Notes: generated by a model from the sequence alone, not told the origin. 30,605 nt of DNA from an uncultured Collinsella sp. (GCA_902461085.1 CABPWH010000020.1:1-30605); one strand, 5' to 3'. Numbered from the stretch's first letter, positions 24,231 through 30,605 are shown. Numbers and translations are program-made.

Positions 24231-24260
24231 ACTTTATCAGCTCCACGTAAGTGCTGTCAA
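24231..24260 (-). promoter_or_regulatory. Strong promoter of rpmG-tRNA-Trp-secE-nusG-rplK-rplA
   Basis: On the minus strand a perfect TTGACA (24255-24260) and TAAAGT (24231-24236) are 18 bp apart. The 18-nt segment GAGGTTTTCATTGACAGC (24253-24270) is nearly identical to that of the promoter before tRNA-Tyr at 26084-26101. Confidence 0.75.
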
Positions 24261-24401
24261 TGAAAACCTCGAGTCAATTGGTTCTCGGTGGATCCATTCA
24301 TATTTGGAACACATCAATGAAGCCATCGAGAGCTAATCGACGGTGCATCCAGGACCATTATCGATCCTCTCGACACCAGCAACGGCTCAATATCCATTGC
24401 A

Positions 24402-24437
24402 GAAAAGAACCCGGCACCCATATAAGTGCCGGGTTCT
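24402..24437 (-). terminator. Terminator after tuf
   Basis: AGAACCCGGCAC (24406-24417) pairs perfectly with GTGCCGGGTTCT (24426-24437). In the minus direction it is followed by TTTTCTGC. It separates tuf from the rpmG operon. Confidence 0.9.
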
Positions 24438-24464
24438 CTAAGTCAGCTATATCAAAGAGCTAAT

Positions 24465-25655
24465 TTACTCAATGATCGTGGAGACGATGCCCGAACCGAC
24501 GGTGTGACCACCCTCGCGGATAGCGAAGCGCAGGCCCTCCTCCATGGCGATCGGGTGGATGAGGTCGCCCTCGATGGTGATGTGGTCACCAGGCATAGCC
24601 ATCTCGGTGCCCTCGGGGAGCTTGACCGTACCGGTAACGTCGGTGGTACGGAAGTAGAACTGAGGACGATAACCATCGAAGAACGGGGTGTGACGGCCGC
24701 CCTCCTCCTTGGTCAGAACGTAGATCTCGCCGGTGAACTTGGTGTGCGGGGTAACCGAACCGGGCTTGCAGAGAACCTGGCCGCGCTCGATGTCCTCGCG
24801 CTTGATGCCGCGGAGCAGCAGACCGACGTTGTCGCCAGCCTCGCAGAAGTCCATGGACTTACGGAACATCTCGATACCGGTAACGACGGTGTTCTGGGTA
24901 TCCTTGATGCCGACGATCTCGACGGGCTCGTTGAGCTTGAGCTCACCGCGCTCGACACGGCCGGTAGCAACGGTACCACGGCCGGAGATGGTCATAACGT
25001 CCTCAACGGCCATCAGGAACGGGAGGTCGTTGTTACGAGCAGGCGTCGGGATGTACTCGTCGACGGCCTTCATGAGTTCGCGGATAGCGTCCATCCACTT
25101 GGCGTCGCCCTCGAGAGCGCCCAGAGCGGAACCACGGATGACGGGGATGTCGTCGCCGGGGAAATCGTACTCGGAGAGGAGCTCACGGGTCTCCATCTCG
25201 ACGAGGTCGATGAGCTCGTCATCGTCGACCATGTCGCACTTGTTCAGGAAGACGACGATGTAGGGAACGCCGACCTGACGGGCGAGCAGGATGTGCTCGC
25301 GGGTCTGAGCCATGGGGCCGTCGGTAGCGGCGATGACCAGGATAGCGCCGTCCATCTGAGCAGCGCCGGAGATCATGTTCTTGACGTAGTCAGCGTGGCC
25401 CGGGCAGTCAACGTGAGCGTAGTGACGGGCAGCGGTCTCGTACTCGACGTGGGAGACGGAGATTGTAATGCCGCGCTCGCGCTCCTCGGGAGCCTTGTCG
25501 ATGTTCTCGAACGCAGTGAAGTCAGCCTTGCAGCCCTCGGTCTCGGAGAGAACCTTGGTGATGGCGGCGGTCAGCGTGGTCTTGCCGTGGTCGACGTGAC
25601 CAATGGTGCCGATGTTAACATGCGGCTTAGTGCGCTCAAACTTCTCTTTGGCCAT
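24465..25655 (-). CDS. tuf: Elongation factor Tu
   Basis: A 396-residue GTPase that brings aminoacyl-tRNA to the ribosome. G1 is GHVDHGKTT, the switch I region contains ERERGITI, G3 is DCPGHADY, G4 NKCD and G5 GSALGA. Domains 2 and 3 contain GRVERG and GYRPQFYFRTTDVTG. AGGAGG lies 5 nt before the ATG at 25655; the in-frame extension to 25724 is not conserved. It follows three tRNA genes on the same strand in the style of the tRNA-tufB operon of enterobacteria. Confidence 0.98.
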   Translation of the reverse strand: MAKEKFERTKPHVNIGTIGHVDHGKTTLTAAITKVLSETEGCKADFTAFENIDKAPEERERGITISVSHVEYETAARHYAHVDCPGHADYVKNMISGAAQMDGAILVIAATDGPMAQTREHILLARQVGVPYIVVFLNKCDMVDDDELIDLVEMETRELLSEYDFPGDDIPVIRGSALGALEGDAKWMDAIRELMKAVDEYIPTPARNNDLPFLMAVEDVMTISGRGTVATGRVERGELKLNEPVEIVGIKDTQNTVVTGIEMFRKSMDFCEAGDNVGLLLRGIKREDIERGQVLCKPGSVTPHTKFTGEIYVLTKEEGGRHTPFFDGYRPQFYFRTTDVTGTVKLPEGTEMAMPGDHITIEGDLIHPIAMEEGLRFAIREGGHTVGSGIVSTIIE

Positions 25656-25709
25656 AAAGCCCTCCTCTAAACAGGTCGTCCCCGGACGGGACTTTGCCTT
25701 TATACCATA

Positions 25710-25740
25710 GTGGCCTCTCAACATACTATTGAGAAGCCAC
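25710..25740 (-). other. Stem-loop between tRNA-Met and tuf
   Basis: GTGGCCTCTCAA (25710-25721) pairs with TTGAGAAGCCAC (25729-25740) with one mismatch. No T-run follows. It may be a processing site for tRNA release or a stabilising 5' structure of the tuf mRNA. Confidence 0.5.
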
Positions 25741-25751
25741 CGTGTTACCTA

Positions 25752-25828
25752 TGGTAGCGGTGACTGGATTCGAACCAGTGACGCCACGGGTATGAACCGT
25801 GTGCTCTAACCAACTGAGCTACACCGCC
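25752..25828 (-). tRNA. tRNA-Met (CAT), elongator type
   Basis: The acceptor GGCGGTG pairs with CACCGCT. The anticodon loop TTCATAC gives CAT. The elongator form is favoured by the paired first position and a D arm GCTCAGTTGGTTAGAGC. Encoded CCA is present. A tRNA-Ile2 with modified CAT is not excluded. Confidence 0.9.
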
Positions 25829-25831
25829 GGA

Positions 25832-25907
25832 TGGAGCCTGCAACCAGACTTGAACTGGTGACCTCTTCGTTACCAACGAAGTGCTCTACCGACTGAGCTA
25901 TACAGGC
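25832..25907 (-). tRNA. tRNA-Thr (GGT)
   Basis: The acceptor GCCTGTA pairs with TGCAGGC. The anticodon loop TTGGTAA gives GGT. Encoded CCA is present. It lies 3 bp from the neighbouring tRNA-Met and 10 bp from tRNA-Tyr. Confidence 0.95.
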
Positions 25908-25917
25908 ACTTGACGGG

Positions 25918-25999
25918 TGGGAGCTATAGGATTCGAACCTATGTAGGCAGAGCCAACGGGTTTACAGCCCGTCCCCATTAACCACTCGGGCAAACTCCC
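25918..25999 (-). tRNA. tRNA-Tyr (GTA)
   Basis: The acceptor GGGAGTT pairs with AGCTCCC. The anticodon loop CTGTAAA gives GTA. A long variable arm is present (82 nt). The 3' end reads A-CCC, so the CCA is not encoded, unlike the four other tRNA genes here. Confidence 0.94.
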
Positions 26000-26061
26000 A
26001 ATCGTTCAAGTATCCGCAGGTCCTTTGGTCTTTTGGACCGCCGCCCCCGCGAACGAAAAAG

Positions 26062-26091
26062 ATAATACGATGCAACCTCGGGGGCTGTCAA
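26062..26091 (-). promoter_or_regulatory. Strong promoter of the tRNA-Tyr-Thr-Met-tuf operon
   Basis: On the minus strand perfect TTGACA (26086-26091) and TATTAT (26062-26067) are 18 bp apart. Upstream sequence GAGGTTTTCG makes an 18-nt match with the rpmG promoter. Confidence 0.75.
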
Positions 26092-26181
26092 CGAAAACCT
26101 CTAGATACACGGTGCCGGGCGTATCTATATAGCCGTGACCTGCGGTTTTGTTGAGTTTGGATATGAAGGACGGTGGTTTTT

Positions 26182-26242
26182 GATACTGAGGTGACGTTTC
26201 CCGAGGTAATACTTTGGTGTAGTGGAGTACACCTTCAGTATC
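26182..26242. repeat. Long imperfect inverted repeat
   Basis: GATACTGAGGTG (26182-26193) pairs with CACCTTCAGTATC (26230-26242), with one bulge. An inner GGTGTA...TACACC lies within it. It is part of a 700-bp gene-free stretch (26000-26705) dense in palindromes. Confidence 0.55.
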
Positions 26243-26324
26243 GAACTTCGATACCGGCTTATTTGCACCTATATATAGGTCGAGATCGGGGCTTCCCAGA
26301 CAGAAGATTGCTCTTCCCAGGCAA

Positions 26325-26443
26325 AATCGAGCGTGGATTTTCTTCCGTTTGAAATCGAGCGTGGATAATCTGCCACTTTTGGCGTGTCCCCATGGCCAAA
26401 GTGGCAGATTATCCACGTTCGTTCATCCGATAATCCACGCTCA
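26325..26443. repeat. GAGCGTGGAT-family inverted and direct repeats
   Basis: A 20-bp perfect stem (26360-26379 with 26398-26417) carries GTGGATAATCTGCCAC. The element AAATCGAGCGTGGAT occurs directly at 26325-26339 and 26352-26366. An inverted copy, GATAATCCACGCTC, lies just beyond the stem at 26430-26443. The core is therefore present four times, two in each orientation. Confidence 0.75.
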
Positions 26444-26474
26444 GGGGGGGGCAACCGAGCTCGACACGGCTTTT

Positions 26475-26531
26475 GTCTCGATCTGTAACATATAGAGAAC
26501 ATTTTCTCCCCTATCTGTTACAGGTTGAGAT
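26475..26531. repeat. 57-bp palindromic repeat, copy 1
   Basis: GTCTCGATCTGTAACA (26475-26490) pairs with TGTTACAGGTTGAGAT (26516-26531). The interior is different from copy 2 but has the same length and keeps TTTTC near the centre. Confidence 0.75.
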
Positions 26532-26554
26532 ATTACGCAGAGACCCCAGCTTAC

Positions 26555-26611
26555 GTCTCATTCTGTAACAGTACGAACGGTTTTCCGCCCCTTCGTGTTA
26601 CAGATCGAGAC
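26555..26611. repeat. 57-bp palindromic repeat, copy 2
   Basis: GTCTCATTCTGTAACA (26555-26570) pairs with TGTTACAGATCGAGAC (26596-26611). It starts exactly 80 bp after copy 1. Further inner pairing, CGAACGG with CCGCCCCTTCG, can form. Confidence 0.75.
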
Positions 26612-26662
26612 AAATCTGAAGCTTGGCCGGTGCCAAACCCGCTGACTTATCGACATAAATAG

Positions 26663-26698
26663 AAACGGGCCCTGTCCCACAAGGGAACAGAGCCCGAA
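26663..26698 (-). terminator. Terminator after tRNA-Thr(TGT)
   Basis: On the minus strand CGGGCTCTGTTCCC and GGGACAGGGCCCG form an imperfect stem, followed by TTTCTATTT. It contains the GGGACAGG motif seen in other hairpins of this window. Confidence 0.75.
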
Positions 26699-26705
26699 AC
26701 TCTCA

Positions 26706-26780
26706 TGGAGCCAGTGACAGGAATCGAACCTGCAACCCACTGATTACAAATCAGTTGCGCTACCGTTGCGCCACACTGGC
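26706..26780 (-). tRNA. tRNA-Thr (TGT)
   Basis: The acceptor GCCAGTG pairs with CACTGGC. The anticodon loop TTTGTAA gives TGT. Encoded CCA is present. It has its own promoter and terminator and is separated from the tRNA-tuf operon by the palindrome-rich stretch. Confidence 0.95.
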
Positions 26781-26810
26781 ACACTTGGCGCTTTCGCGCG
26801 AAGCCAATTA

Positions 26811-26839
26811 AGAATAAAGGAATTGCGGACGAGGCGCAA
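26811..26839 (-). promoter_or_regulatory. Predicted promoter of tRNA-Thr(TGT)
   Basis: On the minus strand TTGCGC (26834-26839) and TATTCT (26811-26816) are 17 bp apart, about 30 bp before the tRNA. Confidence 0.45.
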
Positions 26840-26933
26840 CAGGCCGCACGGCGTTATACAAATATGCAAAATCCAGCAACAACAGGTACCAGGCCCGTTC
26901 ATTTCTGCCAGTTCTCCCTCAATCTTAAAACCA

Positions 26934-26994
26934 TTCGTCAAAACGAATAGTTTTAATTACAATTGCTATATATAAAACTATTCGTTTTGGCGAA
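26934..26994. promoter_or_regulatory. 22-bp inverted-repeat operator of the HTH-HipA gene
   Basis: Arms 26934-26955 and 26973-26994 match at 21 of 22 positions; the core is AAAACGAATAGTTTTA. They flank a 17-bp spacer containing TATATA. The right arm reaches into the ribosome-binding site of the gene at 27005. The segment is strikingly AT-rich compared with its surroundings. The arrangement suits autorepression by the encoded HTH protein. Confidence 0.7.
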
Positions 26995-27004
26995 GGGTTT
27001 CGCG

Positions 27005-28345
27005 ATGCTTACTACCAAAGAAGCCGCCGAGCTGCTCGGCATCACTCCGCGCAGGGTGCAGGAGCTCATAAAAAACGGAGCACTTGAGGCCCGCAAGGCT
27101 TCTGGTGTATGGCTCATCGACAAAGACAGCGTCGACACGCGACTCCGCTCTGTGACCAAAACGGGGGGACGTCCCCGCCGCGGCCACGGTAAGAGCGAGA
27201 TCGCGTTCACCCTCATGAACCGCACGTACGAAGTCGCTCAGCTGGTCTACAGCACATCGCGAAAAGACTTTACCCACATCGGTGCCGACATCGATTACGC
27301 CCACGCCCCTATTGGAGTATTTGGCCCTAATAGCCCCATATCGCTCGACTCCTTCCGCATCTGGTGGCGCGGCCGCGGTATCCCGCTCGCACGCATTGGG
27401 CTAGCCTCCCTGCTTGCAGAAGCCGCAGTCGATGTTCCCGATGAGCTCGTCCAGCGAAATCTCGGTCTCTCCTTATCCGACCAGTATTGGATTAGGCCCC
27501 AAGGTTCCGGTCTCACCTGGGAGGATATCAACTTCTTCAATAACGCCTTTGATGACGTCTCGCTGTCCATTGCACCCTTTGCCCCAGAGGGAAAAGCGGC
27601 TGCCGCAAAGCCCGATAACACCTCGGACGGCAATCTTCAAAAGTACTGGACGTGCGAGGGCGAACGTCGAATTCTGCATAAGGCAGGAGCGCACCTAGAC
27701 CAGGAACCTTATAACGAGCTGGTGGCGACCGCACTCCACCGTCGCATCCTAAACGCCTGCGATTATGTGCCTTACTCGCTCGAGGGCACGGGCACTTCCG
27801 CCCTGAGCATATGCGATGTCTTCTTAACTGATGAAGAAGAGTATGTCCCTGCGTTCTATGTAAACCAGCACGCAAACGCAGATGAACGGCTAACCGACTA
27901 CGAGCGATATGTAGCAAACTGCGAGGAGCTCGGGGTGACAGGCGTCAAAGATGCCCTTGACCGCATGATCGTGTGCGACGACATCATTGCCAACTACGAT
28001 CGTCATTGGCGCAACTTCGGCCTCGTGCGAAACGTAAACACGCAAGCCTGCAGACCTGCCCCCATCTTCGATTCGGGCTCATCGCTCTGGTGCAACATAT
28101 CACTAGAGGAGCTTAGGGCGGGAGAGCACAGTTTTACCAGCGCACAATTTCATTCAAGCCCCGCCAAACAAATGTTGCTCGTCGAGGACATGGGCTGGTT
28201 TGACGGCGACAAACTCGAAGGCTTCGTTGACGAGGCAATCGAGATTCTTTCCAGAAACGACGCGCTCACGGCAAGGCTGCCATATCTAAAAGAGGCGCTA
28301 ACGTGGCGCCTCGAAAGAATGATCGACATCGCTGAATGGAGTTAG
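27005..28345 (+). CDS. Excisionase-type HTH fused to a HipA-like kinase
   Basis: A 446-residue protein. Residues 1-45 form an excisionase/MerR-like HTH (TTKEAAELLGITPRRVQELI, then a wing ending GVWLIDKDSVD), followed by a basic linker (GGRPRRGHGK). The rest resembles HipA-like Ser/Thr kinases: SDGNLQKYW (207-215) in place of the P-loop, K226 in ILHK, E234 in QEPYNE, catalytic loop YDRHWRNFGL (D332, N337) and metal-binding FDSG (D356). LGLSLSDQYWIRP and WEDINFFNN are hallmarks of a Coriobacteria/Firmicutes branch. A classic HipBA system has a separate HipB antitoxin; none is adjacent here. The frame could begin at TTG 26963 inside the operator, but ATG 27005 with GAAGGG upstream fits better. 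Confidence 0.8.
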   Translation: MLTTKEAAELLGITPRRVQELIKNGALEARKASGVWLIDKDSVDTRLRSVTKTGGRPRRGHGKSEIAFTLMNRTYEVAQLVYSTSRKDFTHIGADIDYAHAPIGVFGPNSPISLDSFRIWWRGRGIPLARIGLASLLAEAAVDVPDELVQRNLGLSLSDQYWIRPQGSGLTWEDINFFNNAFDDVSLSIAPFAPEGKAAAAKPDNTSDGNLQKYWTCEGERRILHKAGAHLDQEPYNELVATALHRRILNACDYVPYSLEGTGTSALSICDVFLTDEEEYVPAFYVNQHANADERLTDYERYVANCEELGVTGVKDALDRMIVCDDIIANYDRHWRNFGLVRNVNTQACRPAPIFDSGSSLWCNISLEELRAGEHSFTSAQFHSSPAKQMLLVEDMGWFDGDKLEGFVDEAIEILSRNDALTARLPYLKEALTWRLERMIDIAEWS

Positions 28346-28372
28346 CGAGGCAGCATTGCCCCGCCAACTTCC

Positions 28373-29050
28373 CTACCTCCCGCGCAGGGCCTTGAGCTTG
28401 GCCAGGGCATCGGGGCTCAGGCGACTGCCCAGAGTCATCTTGATCTGCGGAGCTTCCTCTGCCTCGTGCACGTCGTTGTCAATCTGCTTGATCTCGTCCA
28501 CCAGCATGCGGCTCGAGATACGCGTGACACCCTTGCCCATGACGACGGCCTGGATTGTGCCGTCGCTCGATACCACGGAGCATGCGCGGCCTTCCTCGCG
28601 CGCCTCGATGCAGAGCTTTTGCACCACGGTATCGGCTGAAACACCCGTCGGCGAGAACTCGATGCGCACGCCGCGGGCCGGCAGGTTGGGACGTTCACTG
28701 GAGATATTGCCCGCGCCGTCAAACACGATCACGGCCTCGTAACGGCCCTGGGCAAAGGCGGCGACGTCGTTGATGAGGGCGGTGCGCGCCATATCGTGAA
28801 CGTCGCTGGAGTATGGATCGTCGGAATGGTCGTAGACGAGCTTTTCGTAGCGCGGCGTGCAGTGGATCACGTTGTAGCCGTCGACCACCAGCAGCTCGGG
28901 CTTATTGGAGTGCACCGTCGAGCCCGGGTCGGCAATGGCCTGCGCAAACGCATTGCCGCCCACGCCGTAGGTCGCGGCCGAAACAATCGGCTTGGCCGAG
29001 CCCTCGCCAAAGCGCTTGGCCTTGGACTTGGCACGGTTCTTTTTGGACAT
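28373..29050 (-). CDS. YacP/Rae1-like NYN-domain ribonuclease
   Basis: A 225-residue cytosolic protein of the NYN (PIN-like) nuclease fold. Catalytic acidic motifs are VVDGYNVIH (D57, N60), VIVFDGAG and VVSSDGTIQ. Homologues such as Bacillus YacP/Rae1 cut mRNA on ribosomes. The first 45 residues are a basic tail (MSKKNRAKSKAKRFG) suited to ribosome or RNA contact. GGGGGAGGAG lies 6 nt before the ATG, inside the end of rlmB; the genes are 3 bp apart. It is convergent with the HTH-HipA gene with only 27 bp between. Confidence 0.85.
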   Translation of the reverse strand: MSKKNRAKSKAKRFGEGSAKPIVSAATYGVGGNAFAQAIADPGSTVHSNKPELLVVDGYNVIHCTPRYEKLVYDHSDDPYSSDVHDMARTALINDVAAFAQGRYEAVIVFDGAGNISSERPNLPARGVRIEFSPTGVSADTVVQKLCIEAREEGRACSVVSSDGTIQAVVMGKGVTRISSRMLVDEIKQIDNDVHEAEEAPQIKMTLGSRLSPDALAKLKALRGR

Positions 29051-29053
29051 GCG

Positions 29054-29974
29054 CTACTCCTCCCCCATGAGCTCGCCGGCGTTGCGGCGCAGCCACTCAA
29101 AGCAGAGGGCCGTAGTCGCCTGGGCAACATTGAGGCTCTCGGTCATGCCGCGCTGGGGAAGCTTGGTCAAAAAGTCGCATTTCTCGAGCACTAGACGCGA
29201 GATGCCGTCGCCCTCGGAGCCCATGACGAGCGCCACGCGACCCTCGAAGGGAGCATCCCAGCAACTGCCTTCGGCGTGCTCAGAGGCACCGCCCACCCAA
29301 AAGCCAGCGGCCTTGAGGTCATCGAGCGCACGGGCGATGTTGGGCACCTGCGCGATAGGCAGATGCATGACGGCGCCGGCTGAAGTCTTGTAGCTGCCCA
29401 CGGTCACGCCGGCGGCACGCTTGTTGGCGATGATGACGCCGGCCGCGCCCACAACCTCGGCGGAGCGCACGATGGCGCCAAAGTTGCCGTCGTCAGTCAC
29501 GTGGTCGAGCACCACGACAAGTGCCGGGCCCTCGCCTGCGCGGTCGAGAATATCGGCGACATCGGCATAGGGGAAGTTGCCAACCTCGAGCGCGATGCCC
29601 TGGTGGGCGCCATGGCTCGACAGCGCGTCGAGCTGCGCGCGCGGCACATACTTAATGCGGACACCCGCGGCGTTGAGGTCGTCGACCAGGCGCGACAAGG
29701 CGGCATCGCGCTCCCCGCCCTCGGCAATGAGCGCGCACTTGATGGGAAAACCAGTGCGTAGCGCCTCGGCGGCAGCACGACGACCTTCGATAAACTCGCC
29801 CTTGGGGACCTGAACGTTGTCGCGGTTGCGATCTCGCTGCGGACGTGCAGCCTGGGCTTGGGAGCGCTCGCGCTGGCCCTTGGGAGCGGCAGCACGGTCG
29901 TTGCGGCGACCCGGACGCGAGCCAGAAGCAGCCTGTTTGCCGCCACGAGGCGCACGCTTGCGATTGTCGGCCAT
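29054..29974 (-). CDS. rlmB: 23S rRNA 2'-O-ribose methyltransferase, TrmH/RlmB family
   Basis: A 306-residue SPOUT-class enzyme that methylates a ribose in 23S rRNA (G2251 in E. coli numbering for RlmB). An Arg/Lys/Gln-rich tail (1-55) precedes the substrate-binding domain (EGRRAAAEALRTGFPIK). The SpoU knot shows motif 1 DHVTDDGNFGAIVRSAE, motif 2 VMGSEGDGISRLV and motif 3 LNVAQATTALCFEWLRR. AAGGAGG lies 7 nt before the ATG. It lies in the conserved order cysS-rlmB-yacP; mini-ribonuclease III, often between cysS and rlmB, is missing from the 143-bp gap. Confidence 0.92.
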   Translation of the reverse strand: MADNRKRAPRGGKQAASGSRPGRRNDRAAAPKGQRERSQAQAARPQRDRNRDNVQVPKGEFIEGRRAAAEALRTGFPIKCALIAEGGERDAALSRLVDDLNAAGVRIKYVPRAQLDALSSHGAHQGIALEVGNFPYADVADILDRAGEGPALVVVLDHVTDDGNFGAIVRSAEVVGAAGVIIANKRAAGVTVGSYKTSAGAVMHLPIAQVPNIARALDDLKAAGFWVGGASEHAEGSCWDAPFEGRVALVMGSEGDGISRLVLEKCDFLTKLPQRGMTESLNVAQATTALCFEWLRRNAGELMGEE

Positions 29975-30117
29975 AAAGCGGCCTCCTTAAATAGATAACG
30001 AACAAGAATCGACCGTCCGAGCCACGGCACCTTGCCTTTCAATCGTCGGGCATGACCACCAGGTCTATGCCCTCCTCTTTCAAGGCAATCTGCCGCACCT
30101 CGAACGGTCTACAAATA

Positions 30118-30605
30118 CTAGAGAGTCTTAATACGGGTGCCGGCGGTCGTATCCTCGATGGTGAGGCCCAGGTCCTTGAGCTGGTCGCGAATGGCGTCGG
30201 CCAGATCCCAATTCTTGGCGGCGCGGGCCTCGGCGCGGGCCTCGAGAATCTTGGCAGCAGCCTCGTCCACGTCGTCGCCCGTGTAGGCGACCAGGCCGGC
30301 GGCAACGCCTAGCAGACCCAGCGGCAGCTCGACCTTGGGCTCGGGGAGCTCAACGCCAAGCGTATCGAGCAGCTCGGCCAGCGTGTCGGCGGCGGCAAGC
30401 GCGGCGGCCTTGTCAGCAGCGTCGCCCGCCTGCTCCAGGTACTGGTTGCACTCGGTCACAAAGCCAAAGACGGCACCCATGGCACCAGCGGTGTTAAAGT
30501 CGTCGTCCATGCACTCCTTAAAGGCGGCACGAGTCTCAGCGGCCTTGGCGGCAAACGCCTCGGCGGCAGCCGCGTCGGCATCGGCCGGCGCCTGGCCTGG
30601 CACCA
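30118..30605 (-). CDS. cysS: Cysteinyl-tRNA synthetase, C-terminal part (runs off the window)
   Basis: The last 162 residues of a class I synthetase that charges tRNA-Cys. FKECMDDDFNTAGAMGAVFG opens the DALR-type helical domain. ILEARAEARAAKNWDLADAIRDQLK followed by GLTIEDTTAGTRIKTL is the usual CysRS C-terminus. The catalytic domain and true start lie beyond the right edge. A low-complexity Ala/Asp-rich insert (ADADAAAAEAFAAKAAETRA) precedes the helical domain. It is upstream of rlmB and yacP on the same strand. Confidence 0.92.
   Translation of the reverse strand, partial: VPGQAPADADAAAAEAFAAKAAETRAAFKECMDDDFNTAGAMGAVFGFVTECNQYLEQAGDAADKAAALAAADTLAELLDTLGVELPEPKVELPLGLLGVAAGLVAYTGDDVDEAAAKILEARAEARAAKNWDLADAIRDQLKDLGLTIEDTTAGTRIKTL

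Noticed and set aside
24426..25670. 414-residue plus-strand open frame
   Set aside because: Exact antisense of tuf.
25710..25740. Terminator between tRNA-Met and tuf
   Set aside because: Good stem but no T-run on either strand; kept only as a stem-loop.
26006..26416. 136-residue minus-strand open frame in the repeat-rich gap
   Set aside because: Runs through palindromes and over the strong tRNA-Tyr promoter, has no good ribosome-binding site and no recognisable motif.

Overview
The window is high-GC bacterial chromosome. Its gene families, codon style, tRNA-tuf-secE-nusG-rplK-rplA layout and an LAxTG-type surface anchor point to an actinobacterial gut anaerobe of the Coriobacteriia, most likely Collinsella or a close relative. 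This assignment is inferred from protein style; no rRNA gene is present to confirm it. No prophage, insertion sequence or CRISPR array is visible. The window is ordinary core and metabolic chromosome, broken up by intergenic palindromic repeats and one likely accessory gene.

Layout: (1) 1-5.4 kb: a PLP aminotransferase, an unrecognised protein, a hypoxanthine/uracil-type DNA glycosylase coupled to an intracellular GH13 alpha-glucan hydrolase, and a SotB-like MFS exporter. (2) 5.4-9.2 kb: a natural FeoA-FeoB ferrous-iron transporter fusion with its own promoter and a possible repressor site, a block of palindromic repeats, and an alpha/beta-hydrolase. (3) 9.4-12.7 kb: a glucose-type PTS EIIA protein, asparaginyl-tRNA synthetase and a WYL-type regulator. 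(4) 12.8-15.7 kb: a three-gene ABC importer of the TrpXYZ type (lipoprotein, permease, ATPase). (5) 15.9-21.5 kb: a cell-wall-anchored 5'-nucleotidase, an MscS channel, and a two-gene operon of a cytosolic ParB-like/BMP-domain fusion with a metallophosphoesterase. (6) 21.6-26.8 kb, all on the minus strand: tRNA-Thr(TGT); then tRNA-Tyr, tRNA-Thr(GGT), tRNA-Met and tuf; then rpmG, tRNA-Trp, secE, nusG, rplK and rplA. Two strong promoters share an 18-bp core. (7) 26.9-28.3 kb: a single-gene HTH plus HipA-like kinase behind a 22-bp inverted-repeat operator. (8) 28.4-30.6 kb: yacP-like NYN nuclease, rlmB and the 3' end of cysS, all transcribed leftward.

The most unusual content falls into three groups. 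First, there are several separate families of intergenic palindromes: a 67-bp hairpin present twice with near-identical arms but different 23-nt loops, a 62-bp-period hairpin array with paired changes, twin 57-bp palindromes, and a GAGCGTGGAT family. Second, there is the self-contained HTH-HipA kinase with its operator. Third, there is the cytosolic ParB-like/BMP protein coupled to a phosphoesterase, which looks like an intracellular nucleoside or nucleotide sensing module of unknown role.
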